Shown piece after piece: positions 1-7,587 of a stretch of DNA of 20,630 bases. The number at the start of each line of letters is the position of its first letter. Position 1 is the stretch's first letter. Source of the stretch: a virus; the IMG/VR virus record IMGVR_UViG_3300024348_000301, positions 1 through 20,630 of that record; one strand, given 5' to 3'. Below the pieces are notes generated by a model. That model ran no database searches. It saw only the letters and a list, made by a program, of their open reading frames with translations, and had not been told where the DNA came from. The translations under genes and the position numbers were made by a program.

Positions 1-1087
1 AGTTGGCTGCGCCATTCGAGATGGCAACGTTTGCTCCACCAGATGTTAACGAGAGAGTAAAGCCGGTTGTATTCGCTCCAGTAATGAAGTACGATGTACC
101 TTCTGATAAACCTTGAATGCTATTCGCGGTCGAAGAAGAGCCCTTTGCATACCATACTGCATCGCCATTCGTAAAGAGTGTATTTGCGGTTGCAAGAGAG
201 ATAAAGTTAGCTGATACGCCATTGGATCCAACTGTTCGTGCTGTCACAGCAGATGCTACGCGATCTGCGAAATCGTCGTTAGACCATACGAAGACAACGT
301 TAGCAGTATTGCTGCCGACTGAAATCGATACATTCGCTGATGTAAGATCTGCAAGAGCATATGCGTTTGCAGTTGTTGAACCGTAAGAAGTATTGGTTTC
401 GAAAGTGATAGTTTCAGCGTATTGTCTATCACTGTCGCACATTGAAACTTTCAGAGAGTTACCGAGTGCACCAGGATAACGAGCTACAAACTCTGTTCCT
501 GTAAATGTTGCATTCGCTGCACCTTTGTTTTCGAATTCTTCGGAGTTTCTAACAACTACGTTTGATGCAACGACTGCAGCTGTATCACCAGCATAAGCAG
601 AAAGAGTCGTAGTGTTTGCAAAGAATGAAAGAACCGCAGAAGCGCTTGTAGTAGCTGCTCTCGAAATAGTAGTAGTGGTATTGGAAACCGCCGTAACGAA
701 GGTATCATCTGGAATGCCATCGCCTTGTACGCGATTACCAACTGTAAGGCCAAGAGCCGCGCCGTTCGATGTGGCAAGCGTAGTATTACTACTAAGAGTA
801 ACAGTCGCTGTATTAGAGAAACCTGTTGTATTGGCAGCACGCGAAACATATAGAGCATTGCCATAAGAAAGGAAGTTTGCTGCTGTATAGAACGTTTCGT
901 AGTTGTCCGAGGTCGGTTTACCGAAGCGATTTGCGAGTGTATTTTCTGAATCTACAAGAACGAACTTTCCGACTGGTCCCCAACGAAATACTCCGCCAAA
1001 ACCTCCGACAGTAGTCGCAAGTGCTGGAACAGTAGTTGTAAGATCAATTTCGGAAACATTGATTCCTGGGCTGACTTGAAACGCCAT
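1..1087 (-). CDS. 18: Tail sheath protein (T4 gp18 family), N-terminal part, runs off the window
   Basis: This is the contractile tail sheath subunit, which polymerises around the tail tube and drives injection. The ATG lies at 1085-1087 and the frame stays open to base 1, so about 362 codons are present of a protein that is 659 residues in T4. The N-terminus begins MAFQVSPGINVSEIDLT and continues with GGVFRWGPVG and FGKPTSDNYETF, which are typical of gp18 in T4-like marine myoviruses. After about residue 85 a Thr/Ala/Asn-rich insertion follows. It contains a VGNRVQGDGIP..T.V..VSNTTTTIS segment, resembling small beta-rich modules seen in phage surface proteins, so it is probably an exposed sheath domain. 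A late promoter lies 45 bp upstream. The family call is secure; the role of the insertion is inference. Confidence 0.94.
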   Translation of the reverse strand, partial: MAFQVSPGINVSEIDLTTTVPALATTVGGFGGVFRWGPVGKFVLVDSENTLANRFGKPTSDNYETFYTAANFLSYGNALYVSRAANTTGFSNTATVTLSSNTTLATSNGAALGLTVGNRVQGDGIPDDTFVTAVSNTTTTISRAATTSASAVLSFFANTTTLSAYAGDTAAVVASNVVVRNSEEFENKGAANATFTGTEFVARYPGALGNSLKVSMCDSDRQYAETITFETNTSYGSTTANAYALADLTSANVSISVGSNTANVVFVWSNDDFADRVASAVTARTVGSNGVSANFISLATANTLFTNGDAVWYAKGSSSTANSIQGLSEGTSYFITGANTTGFTLSLTSGGANVAISNGAAN

Positions 1088-1131
1088 TGTTATCTCCCTT
1101 TAAAGGTTAGTCATGTAAGTTGCATTTACTT

Positions 1132-1139
1132 TATTTATA
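1132..1139 (-). promoter_or_regulatory. T4-type late promoter for the sheath gene
   Basis: The minus strand reads TATAAATA, an exact match to the T4 late promoter -10 box read by the gp55/gp33/gp45 system. It lies 45 bp upstream of the gene 18 ATG. The TAA stop of the upstream Coq4-like gene (1135-1137) is embedded in the box, so one short sequence ends a gene and starts a transcript. Confidence 0.85.
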
Positions 1140-1839
1140 ACTTCAAAAAATTAGGGTATTTGTTTATGAAAACACGAGGCAAACGTATGTTTAATCGTTC
1201 CCTAGCAGAATCTAGATTTTCAGATAGTAGTTTATCATAATCTTCGGCTAATAGAAACTTAGCCTTTTTGCCATTTCGATAAGCTTCATACACCATTCGA
1301 AGCCGAGTAAAAGCTTCAGAAGGATGTCTTATTAAAAGCGTGAATAAGATACTTAAACTAATTACTAACCACGCAAGCGACCGGGTTTGTGCATAAGAAA
1401 ACATTATCATACACATTTCTCCTTCTGCAGTTGTAGGATAATTAGTTAAAATATGCCATATATCATGAGTATCGCGGTATCTTCTTGCCATCCAACTGTA
1501 AGGATGTTTAACTTCAATCCATTGATCAGCGGCGTTTTTTCTACTCATTGCTACAATAGCTAATCGATGGTGCTGAAAACAATCAGCAGCTGCTTTACCA
1601 ACAGATTTTTCAGGTCTATTCACAAGACCTGGCAAATATTCTGATATTTCTTCAGACTTATATGCCATCTCTCCGCCTGTTCGAGTTTCGAGCATCTTTT
1701 TATACGTATATTTTAAAGAAGGTCCACTGCCATGGCGTACTACTTGTAAAATAAAAATTAAGGCTTTCCCAGGATTATTCAGTGCATACTTCATAGGTTT
1801 AATTAATTTTCTGAGATTAAGTCCGTATTCATCTTTCAT
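1135..1839 (-). CDS. coq4: Coq4-family (ubiquinone biosynthesis) protein, phage-encoded
   Basis: The protein has 234 residues and resembles Coq4 along its length. The metal-site signature HDxxH(x)11E is complete: HDIWH at about residues 124-128, then ILTNYPTTAEG, then E. The preceding RYRDT and the following hydrophobic helices (MCMIMFSYAQTRSLAWLVISLSI) also fit the family, which is usually about 220-260 residues. Eukaryotic COQ4 organises the CoQ complex and is reported to support C1 oxidative decarboxylation of the quinone head group. I chose the ATG at 1837-1839, one base after the terminase stop and preceded by AAGGA (1850-1854). An in-frame TTG at 1857 lies inside gene 17. The position between 17 and 18 is unusual, because these are adjacent in T4. 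Whether the phage protein acts in quinone synthesis or has been repurposed cannot be read from sequence. Confidence 0.87.
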   Translation of the reverse strand: MKDEYGLNLRKLIKPMKYALNNPGKALIFILQVVRHGSGPSLKYTYKKMLETRTGGEMAYKSEEISEYLPGLVNRPEKSVGKAAADCFQHHRLAIVAMSRKNAADQWIEVKHPYSWMARRYRDTHDIWHILTNYPTTAEGEMCMIMFSYAQTRSLAWLVISLSILFTLLIRHPSEAFTRLRMVYEAYRNGKKAKFLLAEDYDKLLSENLDSARERLNIRLPRVFINKYPNFLKL

Positions 1840-1840
1840 A

Positions 1841-3514
1841 TCAAAAGTTTCCTTCAAAAAACCCTCGCTTTTGTGCTACCCAAAAATCATCTCTTGGACC
1901 ACCGTCAAAGAGTGGTTCGTTGACTTCTTCGTCATGTATATCATCGCCTGTACTCATTAATCCGAATGGTAGCATTTGTTGCTCAAGCATTTTCTCGTTC
2001 TGCTCGTAGATTTGCATACGAATATCGATATTTGTAATTTCTTTCAGATATGGTTGTGTAGTTAACCAGGCAAAGAGAACACAACACATGGCCATATCAT
2101 CGTTACCATCTTCTGCTTCGTAAGACTGATTCCCTTTCAAGGTGTTCTTGAGTGAGAAACGACTTAACTCATAGATGGTATCATAATCATAGATCAAGAA
2201 CTTGTCGGCCTCGACGAGAGTCTTGAGTGTGGCACAACCAATTCTCTTGACTTGTTTTGATGTTTTGACTCCATAATGTGTAGTGGTAGCAAAACCACCT
2301 GATAAACTTTGTCCTGTTCTACCATTATTGGCAGTCACAAGAACTCCGTCATATTCAAGATCATAGTGTAAGATGTCAGCCACTTGCTGACCAATATCAT
2401 TTGTTTCGACGAGAACAAGAGCATCATTGTATTTGACTGCAGCTCCATAGATAATGTTTGGATATATCAATGGAGATATTAGATTATTTCGAAATGCGGC
2501 CACTTGACGATATGGCATCGTCGATACGTTGACGACAATAAAAGCAGAATAGTCGGCTCCGGCTCCTCGAGCAGTATCAACCACAATCGCATAAATGGTA
2601 TCTGGTTCTGGTTCTTCGTAGATCTTCAATCCACCATCAGCCTGAGCAATTGGATTTTTATAAACCATATTACGAAGTTTGGTAGGATGAATCAGTGTAT
2701 TCGAAGATCCAAGGAATTCGCACTCATATTCTTGTCTAAACTGATCTTCAGACGTATTGCTGATCGTCTGTTCTTTCCATGCATCATCGCGGCCTGGAAT
2801 TTGTGACCAGTGAACGTCAACACGAGCATAAGCATTTCTACCTTCTTCAGACTCTGTCCAGATACGATAGAACATGTTCATGCCATTCGGTGTCGAAGTA
2901 ATCAGAACCTTCGAACTTTGACCAGATGAAATGGTAGGATAAACCGAAGCGAAGAACTCATCTTGAATGTTGGTCGGAACGAAGGCAAACTCGTCAAGGT
3001 AAACCATGTTCTGAGAAGTACCACGAATCGCAGAAGATGAGGTAGCCGAGGCAAGGATTTCAGATCCATTCTCGAGCTTAATGTTACCTTTATTCCATTC
3101 AGTCACGCCCATCTGAAGCCACTTCGGAAGATGCTCGAACATCAACTGAATACGTCCAAGGATTTCTCGAGCTTGTCTGTCTTTGTTGGCCAGAATAGCA
3201 ATCGAGTATTCTTCGTTGAATACGATCTTCCAAAGTAAGTAAGCGGCAACAGTCGTCGTCTTACCGACCTGACGAGGCATCTTACAGATAACAAATCGAT
3301 TCTCTTCGAAGGCGAGGATCATTTCTTTCTGAAATTCCCAGAGCGGGAACATGATCAAACCTTTGTCAATGTTGACAATCTTACAGTAAGTTAAGATAAA
3401 GTAGATCGGATCCTCAGAGCACTTGATATACTCGGCAACCTGCTCTGGAGTATACTCGACTTTTGTGTCGGCTCTTTTTAATCGAGGATTACCTAAATAA
3501 TTTTCACTCGCCAT
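1841..3514 (-). CDS. 17: Terminase large subunit (T4 gp17 family), packaging ATPase and nuclease
   Basis: This DNA packaging motor and headful nuclease docks on the portal. The ATPase domain shows the Walker A motif MPRQVGKTT (residues 79-87) and Walker B MVYLDE (170-175, with D174 and catalytic E175). A coupling-type STP segment follows near residue 207. The C-terminal RNase H-like nuclease shows its acidic residues in VVDTARG (D313), LVLVETND (E370) and AEDGNDDMA (D472/D473). The length is 557 residues against 610 in T4. The start ATG at 3512-3514 overlaps the 3' end of gene 16 by 11 bases, which suggests translational coupling. The C-terminus leads directly into the Coq4-like gene with one base between stop and ATG. 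I see no intron or intein. Confidence 0.97.
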   Translation of the reverse strand: MASENYLGNPRLKRADTKVEYTPEQVAEYIKCSEDPIYFILTYCKIVNIDKGLIMFPLWEFQKEMILAFEENRFVICKMPRQVGKTTTVAAYLLWKIVFNEEYSIAILANKDRQAREILGRIQLMFEHLPKWLQMGVTEWNKGNIKLENGSEILASATSSSAIRGTSQNMVYLDEFAFVPTNIQDEFFASVYPTISSGQSSKVLITSTPNGMNMFYRIWTESEEGRNAYARVDVHWSQIPGRDDAWKEQTISNTSEDQFRQEYECEFLGSSNTLIHPTKLRNMVYKNPIAQADGGLKIYEEPEPDTIYAIVVDTARGAGADYSAFIVVNVSTMPYRQVAAFRNNLISPLIYPNIIYGAAVKYNDALVLVETNDIGQQVADILHYDLEYDGVLVTANNGRTGQSLSGGFATTTHYGVKTSKQVKRIGCATLKTLVEADKFLIYDYDTIYELSRFSLKNTLKGNQSYEAEDGNDDMAMCCVLFAWLTTQPYLKEITNIDIRMQIYEQNEKMLEQQMLPFGLMSTGDDIHDEEVNEPLFDGGPRDDFWVAQKRGFFEGNF

Positions 3515-3893
3515 CTTTATGCTGCTTTAGATATTTTTGTAATTCTGCAGTCGACCCGACGAACAAATTATTTGTGACTTGTTGAGCGGTAGCAGTTGGA
3601 TCATCTTCCATCAGTTTTTTCTTTTTGACTTGTAAATCCAGAAGATCTTTGCTCGCTCCAACCATGGTGTTCATCATTCCAGCAAGTACTTCATATGCTC
3701 TTGGATGTTGACTTTGTTTCGCTACATCCATCAGATCAAAGAGAGCTTCTTGCCCTTTATTAATGACTTCCATCATATTCTCGCGAGCAAATTCAAAGTC
3801 AGCCGAGACTTGTGTGCTCATCTTCTTTTCGATCACAGCCGGAAGAGTTTCGCCTGCGGCGATGTTTAAAAATTTATCAAGTTCATTGCTCAT
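3504..3893 (-). CDS. 16: Terminase small subunit (T4 gp16 family)
   Basis: The small terminase subunit forms a ring that recognises DNA and stimulates the gp17 ATPase. The 129-residue protein has the family core around residues 33-90: FEFARENM..VI.KGQEAL, then HPRAYEVLAGM, then KDLLDLQ followed by a lysine-rich stretch. These are the central oligomerisation helices of gp16. It is shorter than T4 gp16 (164), as is common in marine T4-like phages. It shares the ATG/TAG junction with gene 15 on its upstream side and overlaps gene 17 by 11 bases. Order and neighbours match T4 exactly. Confidence 0.93.
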   Translation of the reverse strand: MSNELDKFLNIAAGETLPAVIEKKMSTQVSADFEFARENMMEVINKGQEALFDLMDVAKQSQHPRAYEVLAGMMNTMVGASKDLLDLQVKKKKLMEDDPTATAQQVTNNLFVGSTAELQKYLKQHKDGE

Positions 3894-4723
3894 TAGATAT
3901 TCTCAGTAATTGTATTAATAATGCTATAGTTATCTGTACTTATAATATCTTCGTATGAAATACTTAAAGCAGTGTTGGTAGTAGGTTGTCCATTTGCTGT
4001 CAGTCCAGGACGTGAAGTCACTACTATCGTATTCGCCGTGCTATTAGTATTTCCGGTCGCGACATCTTCTGGAAATCTAAATACAGTTTCAGCATGTTTA
4101 ATTAGTTTTGATTTCTTCGATGGTCCGTACAACCAACCTTTCAATGTAAAGTTGAGTGTCCATATTAAAGCTCTTCTTTGTTCGAAGCTGCCTTCATATT
4201 GATCTTGAGAAGAGATGCTATTTAAAATAATAGGAATATCGCGAGCACTATCGACTTCTGGTACAACATTCACGCTCACAGTAAAAGCAGGTGTAAAGTA
4301 AGGTACGATCTGTTCTACTATTCTTGTGCCATCTTCGGCGTTCTTCACTAAGATATTCATCTCAAACTGCATATCATACGGAACAGGTTGATATTGATAT
4401 TTGACTTCATCGTCTGTGCCTGCAGTGGCAGATTGTTTCGTCAGTTTATTCAAAGTATTTAACTTACGAGTAGGATCATATTCTAAAGTCGTCATTTCAA
4501 AAGAAATGCGAGGAAGAATAATACCAACTTGATTATCGAGTCTCGGGCTTTGTTCAAGTCTCGAAAGTATTTTGTCTTTTGGACCGTACGTTAAAGGAAC
4601 TTTCAGAGTCTGAAGTACTTCTCCGGTCGAGCTGAGTCGATTGATATAGATATCGTTGAAGACAGTTCCGAATACAATGATGTATTTTCTTAGACTGTCA
4701 TGGTTCCATGTTCTTCCAAACAT
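3893..4723 (-). CDS. 15: Tail completion and sheath stabiliser protein (T4 gp15 family)
   Basis: The protein caps the head-proximal end of the tail and sheath and joins it to the neck. The 276 residues match the family length (272 in T4). The N-terminus has the expected form: MFGRTWNHDSLRKY, then FGTVFNDIYINR, then a VPLTYGPKDKILSRL segment. The middle holds R-SFEMTTLEYDPTRKLN, also typical of gp15. Near the C-terminus the chain becomes Thr/Asn-rich. It abuts gene 14 by a one-base stop/start overlap and gene 16 likewise, consistent with one late transcript from the promoter upstream of gene 13. Confidence 0.93.
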   Translation of the reverse strand: MFGRTWNHDSLRKYIIVFGTVFNDIYINRLSSTGEVLQTLKVPLTYGPKDKILSRLEQSPRLDNQVGIILPRISFEMTTLEYDPTRKLNTLNKLTKQSATAGTDDEVKYQYQPVPYDMQFEMNILVKNAEDGTRIVEQIVPYFTPAFTVSVNVVPEVDSARDIPIILNSISSQDQYEGSFEQRRALIWTLNFTLKGWLYGPSKKSKLIKHAETVFRFPEDVATGNTNSTANTIVVTSRPGLTANGQPTTNTALSISYEDIISTDNYSIINTITENI

Positions 4724-5451
4724 TATACTTGTCCCTCACTAAACGGATCTATCTGCGTCCAGTCAAGGATAGTGTCCCCGTCTGTTTCAAACTCGACATT
4801 ATCTTCGAATGCATCTCCGGCTTGTGTACCAAAATCATAGCTGCCTTGTATGATTGGATTTCCTTCTTGAGTAACCAGAAGTAAATTGTCATTTGTCAAG
4901 ATTCCAAAGGCATCGAGGCTGAGACTACTTAATTTCTCAATACTGTCAATGGCTTCAATGCCAGTATTTAACTTCTCACTTCCATACTCAAACATCTCGC
5001 AGACGAGATCATACATCTGAATAGCGCCCATCTGATAAAAGACAGGAGTTTTATTGACATACTTGACATACATCAAACGATCAGCCATGGCAAGATAAAT
5101 CAAATCACCTTCTTGTGGACGATCGATCATTTCTACTGAACCAATCTCGTTCATGAAGTTACGAACAGAGACAGTAAATGTAACTTGATCTCGAATCTCA
5201 AGACCAAACTTCGATAAGAATTGTCCGTCACCTTCATAGCTTTCATAGCTACGAATATACATGTCAATTAAATAATTACTGTTGTACTGTGATAATGAAT
5301 CTTCTTCATAAACTTCGTCTTTTTCTATTAAAGTACGAGGACAATAGAATACATCATGACCATATATTTGAATAGACTCAAGAACCAGATCTTCAATTAA
5401 GATCTGCTCTTGACTATTCGTAAAGTTGTTGAAATAGAAATTGGTCGACAT
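4723..5451 (-). CDS. 14: Neck protein (T4 gp14 family)
   Basis: With gp13 this protein forms the neck that seals the packaged head and accepts the tail. The 242 residues compare with 256 in T4. The N-terminal half carries the recognisable FYFNN.T..QE..LIEDLVLESIQIYG sequence, followed by YCPRTLIEKDE.Y.ED, which is conserved in gp14 proteins of T4-like phages. The central portion (FLSKFGLEI.DQVTFTVS) and LIYLAMADRLMYVKYV are beta-rich. The C-terminus is strongly acidic. It starts three bases after the gene 13 stop codon, so it is probably coupled to that gene. Confidence 0.92.
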   Translation of the reverse strand: MSTNFYFNNFTNSQEQILIEDLVLESIQIYGHDVFYCPRTLIEKDEVYEEDSLSQYNSNYLIDMYIRSYESYEGDGQFLSKFGLEIRDQVTFTVSVRNFMNEIGSVEMIDRPQEGDLIYLAMADRLMYVKYVNKTPVFYQMGAIQMYDLVCEMFEYGSEKLNTGIEAIDSIEKLSSLSLDAFGILTNDNLLLVTQEGNPIIQGSYDFGTQAGDAFEDNVEFETDGDTILDWTQIDPFSEGQV

Positions 5452-5454
5452 GTA

Positions 5455-6198
5455 TTATCCAATCATATCGAGAACCGGCAGAGAATAAGAAGAAATCATC
5501 TCATCTTCGAGCTTTCTTCTTTCGGCCACAGCATCATCATAAATTTTCTCTCCGTTGAACTGTACTCCACCAGGTAAAGTCATACCACTAAACTTTGTAA
5601 GATTCGAACCCCATTGTTCTTTAATGAGAGTCGTAGCATAGTTCTGAAGCCACCGATCGTTATAAGCATCTGTAAAAGTTTCTGGATCGACGACCTCATA
5701 AGCTTCTACAAGTAAGAATGAGCCAACAGCAACCGTGTTCCAGTCCATGTCGACATGTAATCGATCTTTATGACGAGAATAGCGAATCGGTTGTTTACCG
5801 ACGAGAAGCTCTGTCATGAGTGCAAGATGTTCCATCACCATATAATATGGAACAAGAGATACGTTTGTGAGAGTATAAATATCATTCAGTGCGATTTGAT
5901 ATCGAATATTGAAAAGATCGTCAGAGCTTATCGAAGGATCTCCCATCGAGAAGATGCTGACAGCGCCGATGATATTTTCTGGAAGAGTAATATACTTGTT
6001 TGTGACATCAGTATCAGTGATCGCATGCTTATAGTATATTTTTTCTGAACCATCAAAGTGATAGTCATACCAGTAACGTAAAGCTTCGTCGATACGATCG
6101 TCGACTTGATCATCATCGACGTTAATCTCAATGACTGGTTTGCCGAGCTTTCGAAGGCAATACTCTTTAAATGTCGCTTTTGTAGTAGGAGTTGCCAT
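5455..6198 (-). CDS. 13: Neck protein (T4 gp13 family)
   Basis: This is the head completion or neck protein that binds under the portal. It has 247 residues (309 in T4; marine relatives are usually shorter). The N-terminus (TFKEYCLRKLGKPVIEINVDDDQVDDRIDEALRYW) is the most diagnostic stretch and matches gp13 of T4-like marine phages. The central hydrophobic segment and the LVEAYEVVDPE and WLQNYATTLIKEQWGSNLTKF regions also fit. It is the first gene of the minus-strand block and has an exact late promoter 34 bp upstream at 6232-6239. Confidence 0.93.
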   Translation of the reverse strand: MATPTTKATFKEYCLRKLGKPVIEINVDDDQVDDRIDEALRYWYDYHFDGSEKIYYKHAITDTDVTNKYITLPENIIGAVSIFSMGDPSISSDDLFNIRYQIALNDIYTLTNVSLVPYYMVMEHLALMTELLVGKQPIRYSRHKDRLHVDMDWNTVAVGSFLLVEAYEVVDPETFTDAYNDRWLQNYATTLIKEQWGSNLTKFSGMTLPGGVQFNGEKIYDDAVAERRKLEDEMISSYSLPVLDMIG

Positions 6199-6231
6199 CG
6201 AATACCTCTTTTACTATATTTATCCTTTAGT

Positions 6232-6239
6232 TATTTATA
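6232..6239 (-). promoter_or_regulatory. T4-type late promoter for the 13-17 block
   Basis: The minus strand reads TATAAATA, 34 bp upstream of the gene 13 ATG. It lies only five bases from the divergent plus-strand box at 6245-6252, and together they form an 8-bp inverted repeat with a 5-bp spacer. Initiation about six bases downstream of each box would put the two starts only some 30 bp apart. Confidence 0.87.
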
Positions 6240-6244
6240 AGCAA

Positions 6245-6252
6245 TATAAATA
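6245..6252 (+). promoter_or_regulatory. T4-type late promoter for the plus-strand island
   Basis: TATAAATA on the plus strand lies 32 bp upstream of the ATG at 6284. It is the only exact plus-strand late box I found in the window and it precedes the only plus-strand genes. This supports the view that the three-gene island is a real late transcription unit. Confidence 0.85.
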
Positions 6253-6283
6253 CAGCCAGTACATGATGAGGACTTGAAATATT

Positions 6284-6835
6284 ATGAATTTAGACTTGAT
6301 GATTATTGATAACTTCTATATCAATCCCGACGCCGTGAGAGCTTTTGCTTTGACTCAAAACTTTGGCGTCATAGGTAACTATCCAGGAAAACGAACACCT
6401 TCATTTTTGACACAAGACGTCAAAGATTGCATTCAGCATTGGATGAATCCAGTCGGAAAGATTTCCAACTGGCACGAAGATTCAGGTTATACTGGCGCCT
6501 TTCAATACGCTACCGCTTCAGATCGAACGTGGATTCATTGCGATCATACGAGCATGTGGGCTGGTGTATGCTACTTGTCACCAGATGCTCCATATACCGC
6601 TGGCACTGCCATGTATCGGCACAAAGAAACGGGCGAATATCGAGCTCCAACGAACGAGCATGAGGCATACGACTATACCAAGTGGGATCGAATCGATGTT
6701 GTAGGCAACAAATACAATCGATTAATTCTCTACAGCGGAGATCTCTTTCATGCTAGCTTAGATTATTTCGGTAAAGATTTGTATGATGGCCGTCTGTTTC
6801 AGACATTCTTCTTTGACACGGAGCATGCACAATGA
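6284..6835 (+). CDS. Putative 2OG-Fe(II) oxygenase (DUF6445-like)
   Basis: A 183-residue protein with the metal-binding layout of 2-oxoglutarate/Fe(II) dioxygenases: H85-C-D87 in TWIHCDHTSMWAG, the distal H156 in YSGDLFHASLDYFG, and R170 in DGRLFQTFFF as candidate 2OG-binding arginine. The N-terminus (IIDNFYINPDAVRAFAL) and the sequence LILYSGDLFHASLDYFG resemble a family annotated as DUF6445 in marine phages and bacteria. Substrate unknown. It has its own late promoter, and its end overlaps the next gene (ATGA-type, 4 bases), so the two are probably co-translated. The enzyme-class call rests on residue pattern; the family name is from memory. Confidence 0.7.
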   Translation: MNLDLMIIDNFYINPDAVRAFALTQNFGVIGNYPGKRTPSFLTQDVKDCIQHWMNPVGKISNWHEDSGYTGAFQYATASDRTWIHCDHTSMWAGVCYLSPDAPYTAGTAMYRHKETGEYRAPTNEHEAYDYTKWDRIDVVGNKYNRLILYSGDLFHASLDYFGKDLYDGRLFQTFFFDTEHAQ

Positions 6836-7584
6836 AAGTTTGTAAGGTAATATGGTCGACCAATCGACTCGAGTATTTGATTCCTACACTCAAATCTCAG
6901 CGAGATATGTTAAACTTTGAAGGTTGCGAAGTCGAAGGCATCTTTTTCGACGATATGCCAAAAGGGCGGCATGACGGTACGATGTTCGAGCTAGCTAAGA
7001 ATTTTGGCTTTACTGAAATCTTCTTACATCAACAGAATATGGGTTTGCCATACGTATGGAATCGAACCTTCGAACTCCTGAGAGAACGAGATTATGATTA
7101 CGTGTATCTATCTGAAGATGATGTGACGTTCAACTGTCCGATTCGAATGCTCGACATGACTCAGATCTTACATGACTATCGTAACGTTTCTCAGGTATGC
7201 TTGACACGACAGAAATGGTATGACTTTGAAGAGGAAACACAAGCTTATGAAACAGACATTACACTTGGAAAATACCGTGGCGAGCTTTCTGAAGCATATT
7301 TTTGGAGTTTGGCAAGTGTTTTTCCGCGTGCCATAGTAGATCTTCCTCATGCCGAATCAGTAGGCGAGAAGAACTTGAGCGAGTATGTTGTAGCAAAATC
7401 ATTGCAGCAACTTGGTATGCAGACATGTAAGCTGAAGACCGAAGAAGGCCATAACATTGTAAATCATATCGGCGAATATAGCATCGGTAAACGAGCAGAA
7501 CCAGGAGATCCTCGCTACGAAGATTTTGCATCATATGATCCTGAAACAAAATACAGTTCAAAGCATGGAACGAAGTGGAGTTAA
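6832..7584 (+). CDS. GT-A-fold glycosyltransferase (GT2-like)
   Basis: The 250-residue protein begins KVCKVIWSTNRLEYLIPTLKSQ, the typical first strand and helix of a nucleotide-sugar transferase. It then has GIFFDD and an N-MGLPYVWNRTFELL helix. The acidic metal/nucleotide motif is YLSEDDV (E95-D96-D97), in the place of the usual DXD. A further ELSEAYFWSLASVF segment could belong to the acceptor side. The donor sugar cannot be inferred. It is flanked on both sides by 2OG oxygenase genes. Its C-terminus, SSKHGTKWS followed by TAA, is echoed at 8198-8227 just beyond the next gene, which suggests a lost paralogue or a recombination event. Confidence 0.75.
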   Translation: MKVCKVIWSTNRLEYLIPTLKSQRDMLNFEGCEVEGIFFDDMPKGRHDGTMFELAKNFGFTEIFLHQQNMGLPYVWNRTFELLRERDYDYVYLSEDDVTFNCPIRMLDMTQILHDYRNVSQVCLTRQKWYDFEEETQAYETDITLGKYRGELSEAYFWSLASVFPRAIVDLPHAESVGEKNLSEYVVAKSLQQLGMQTCKLKTEEGHNIVNHIGEYSIGKRAEPGDPRYEDFASYDPETKYSSKHGTKWS

Positions 7585-7587
7585 GTT

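Noticed and set aside
1841-3514. Homing endonuclease, intron or intein in the terminase gene
   Set aside because: The ATPase and nuclease motifs are continuous, and length and spacing are normal for the family.
6216-6223. A second late-like box (ATAAATAT context) downstream of the 6232-6239 promoter
   Set aside because: It is a near match only and lies within 20 bases of the gene 13 start, where the exact box already explains transcription.
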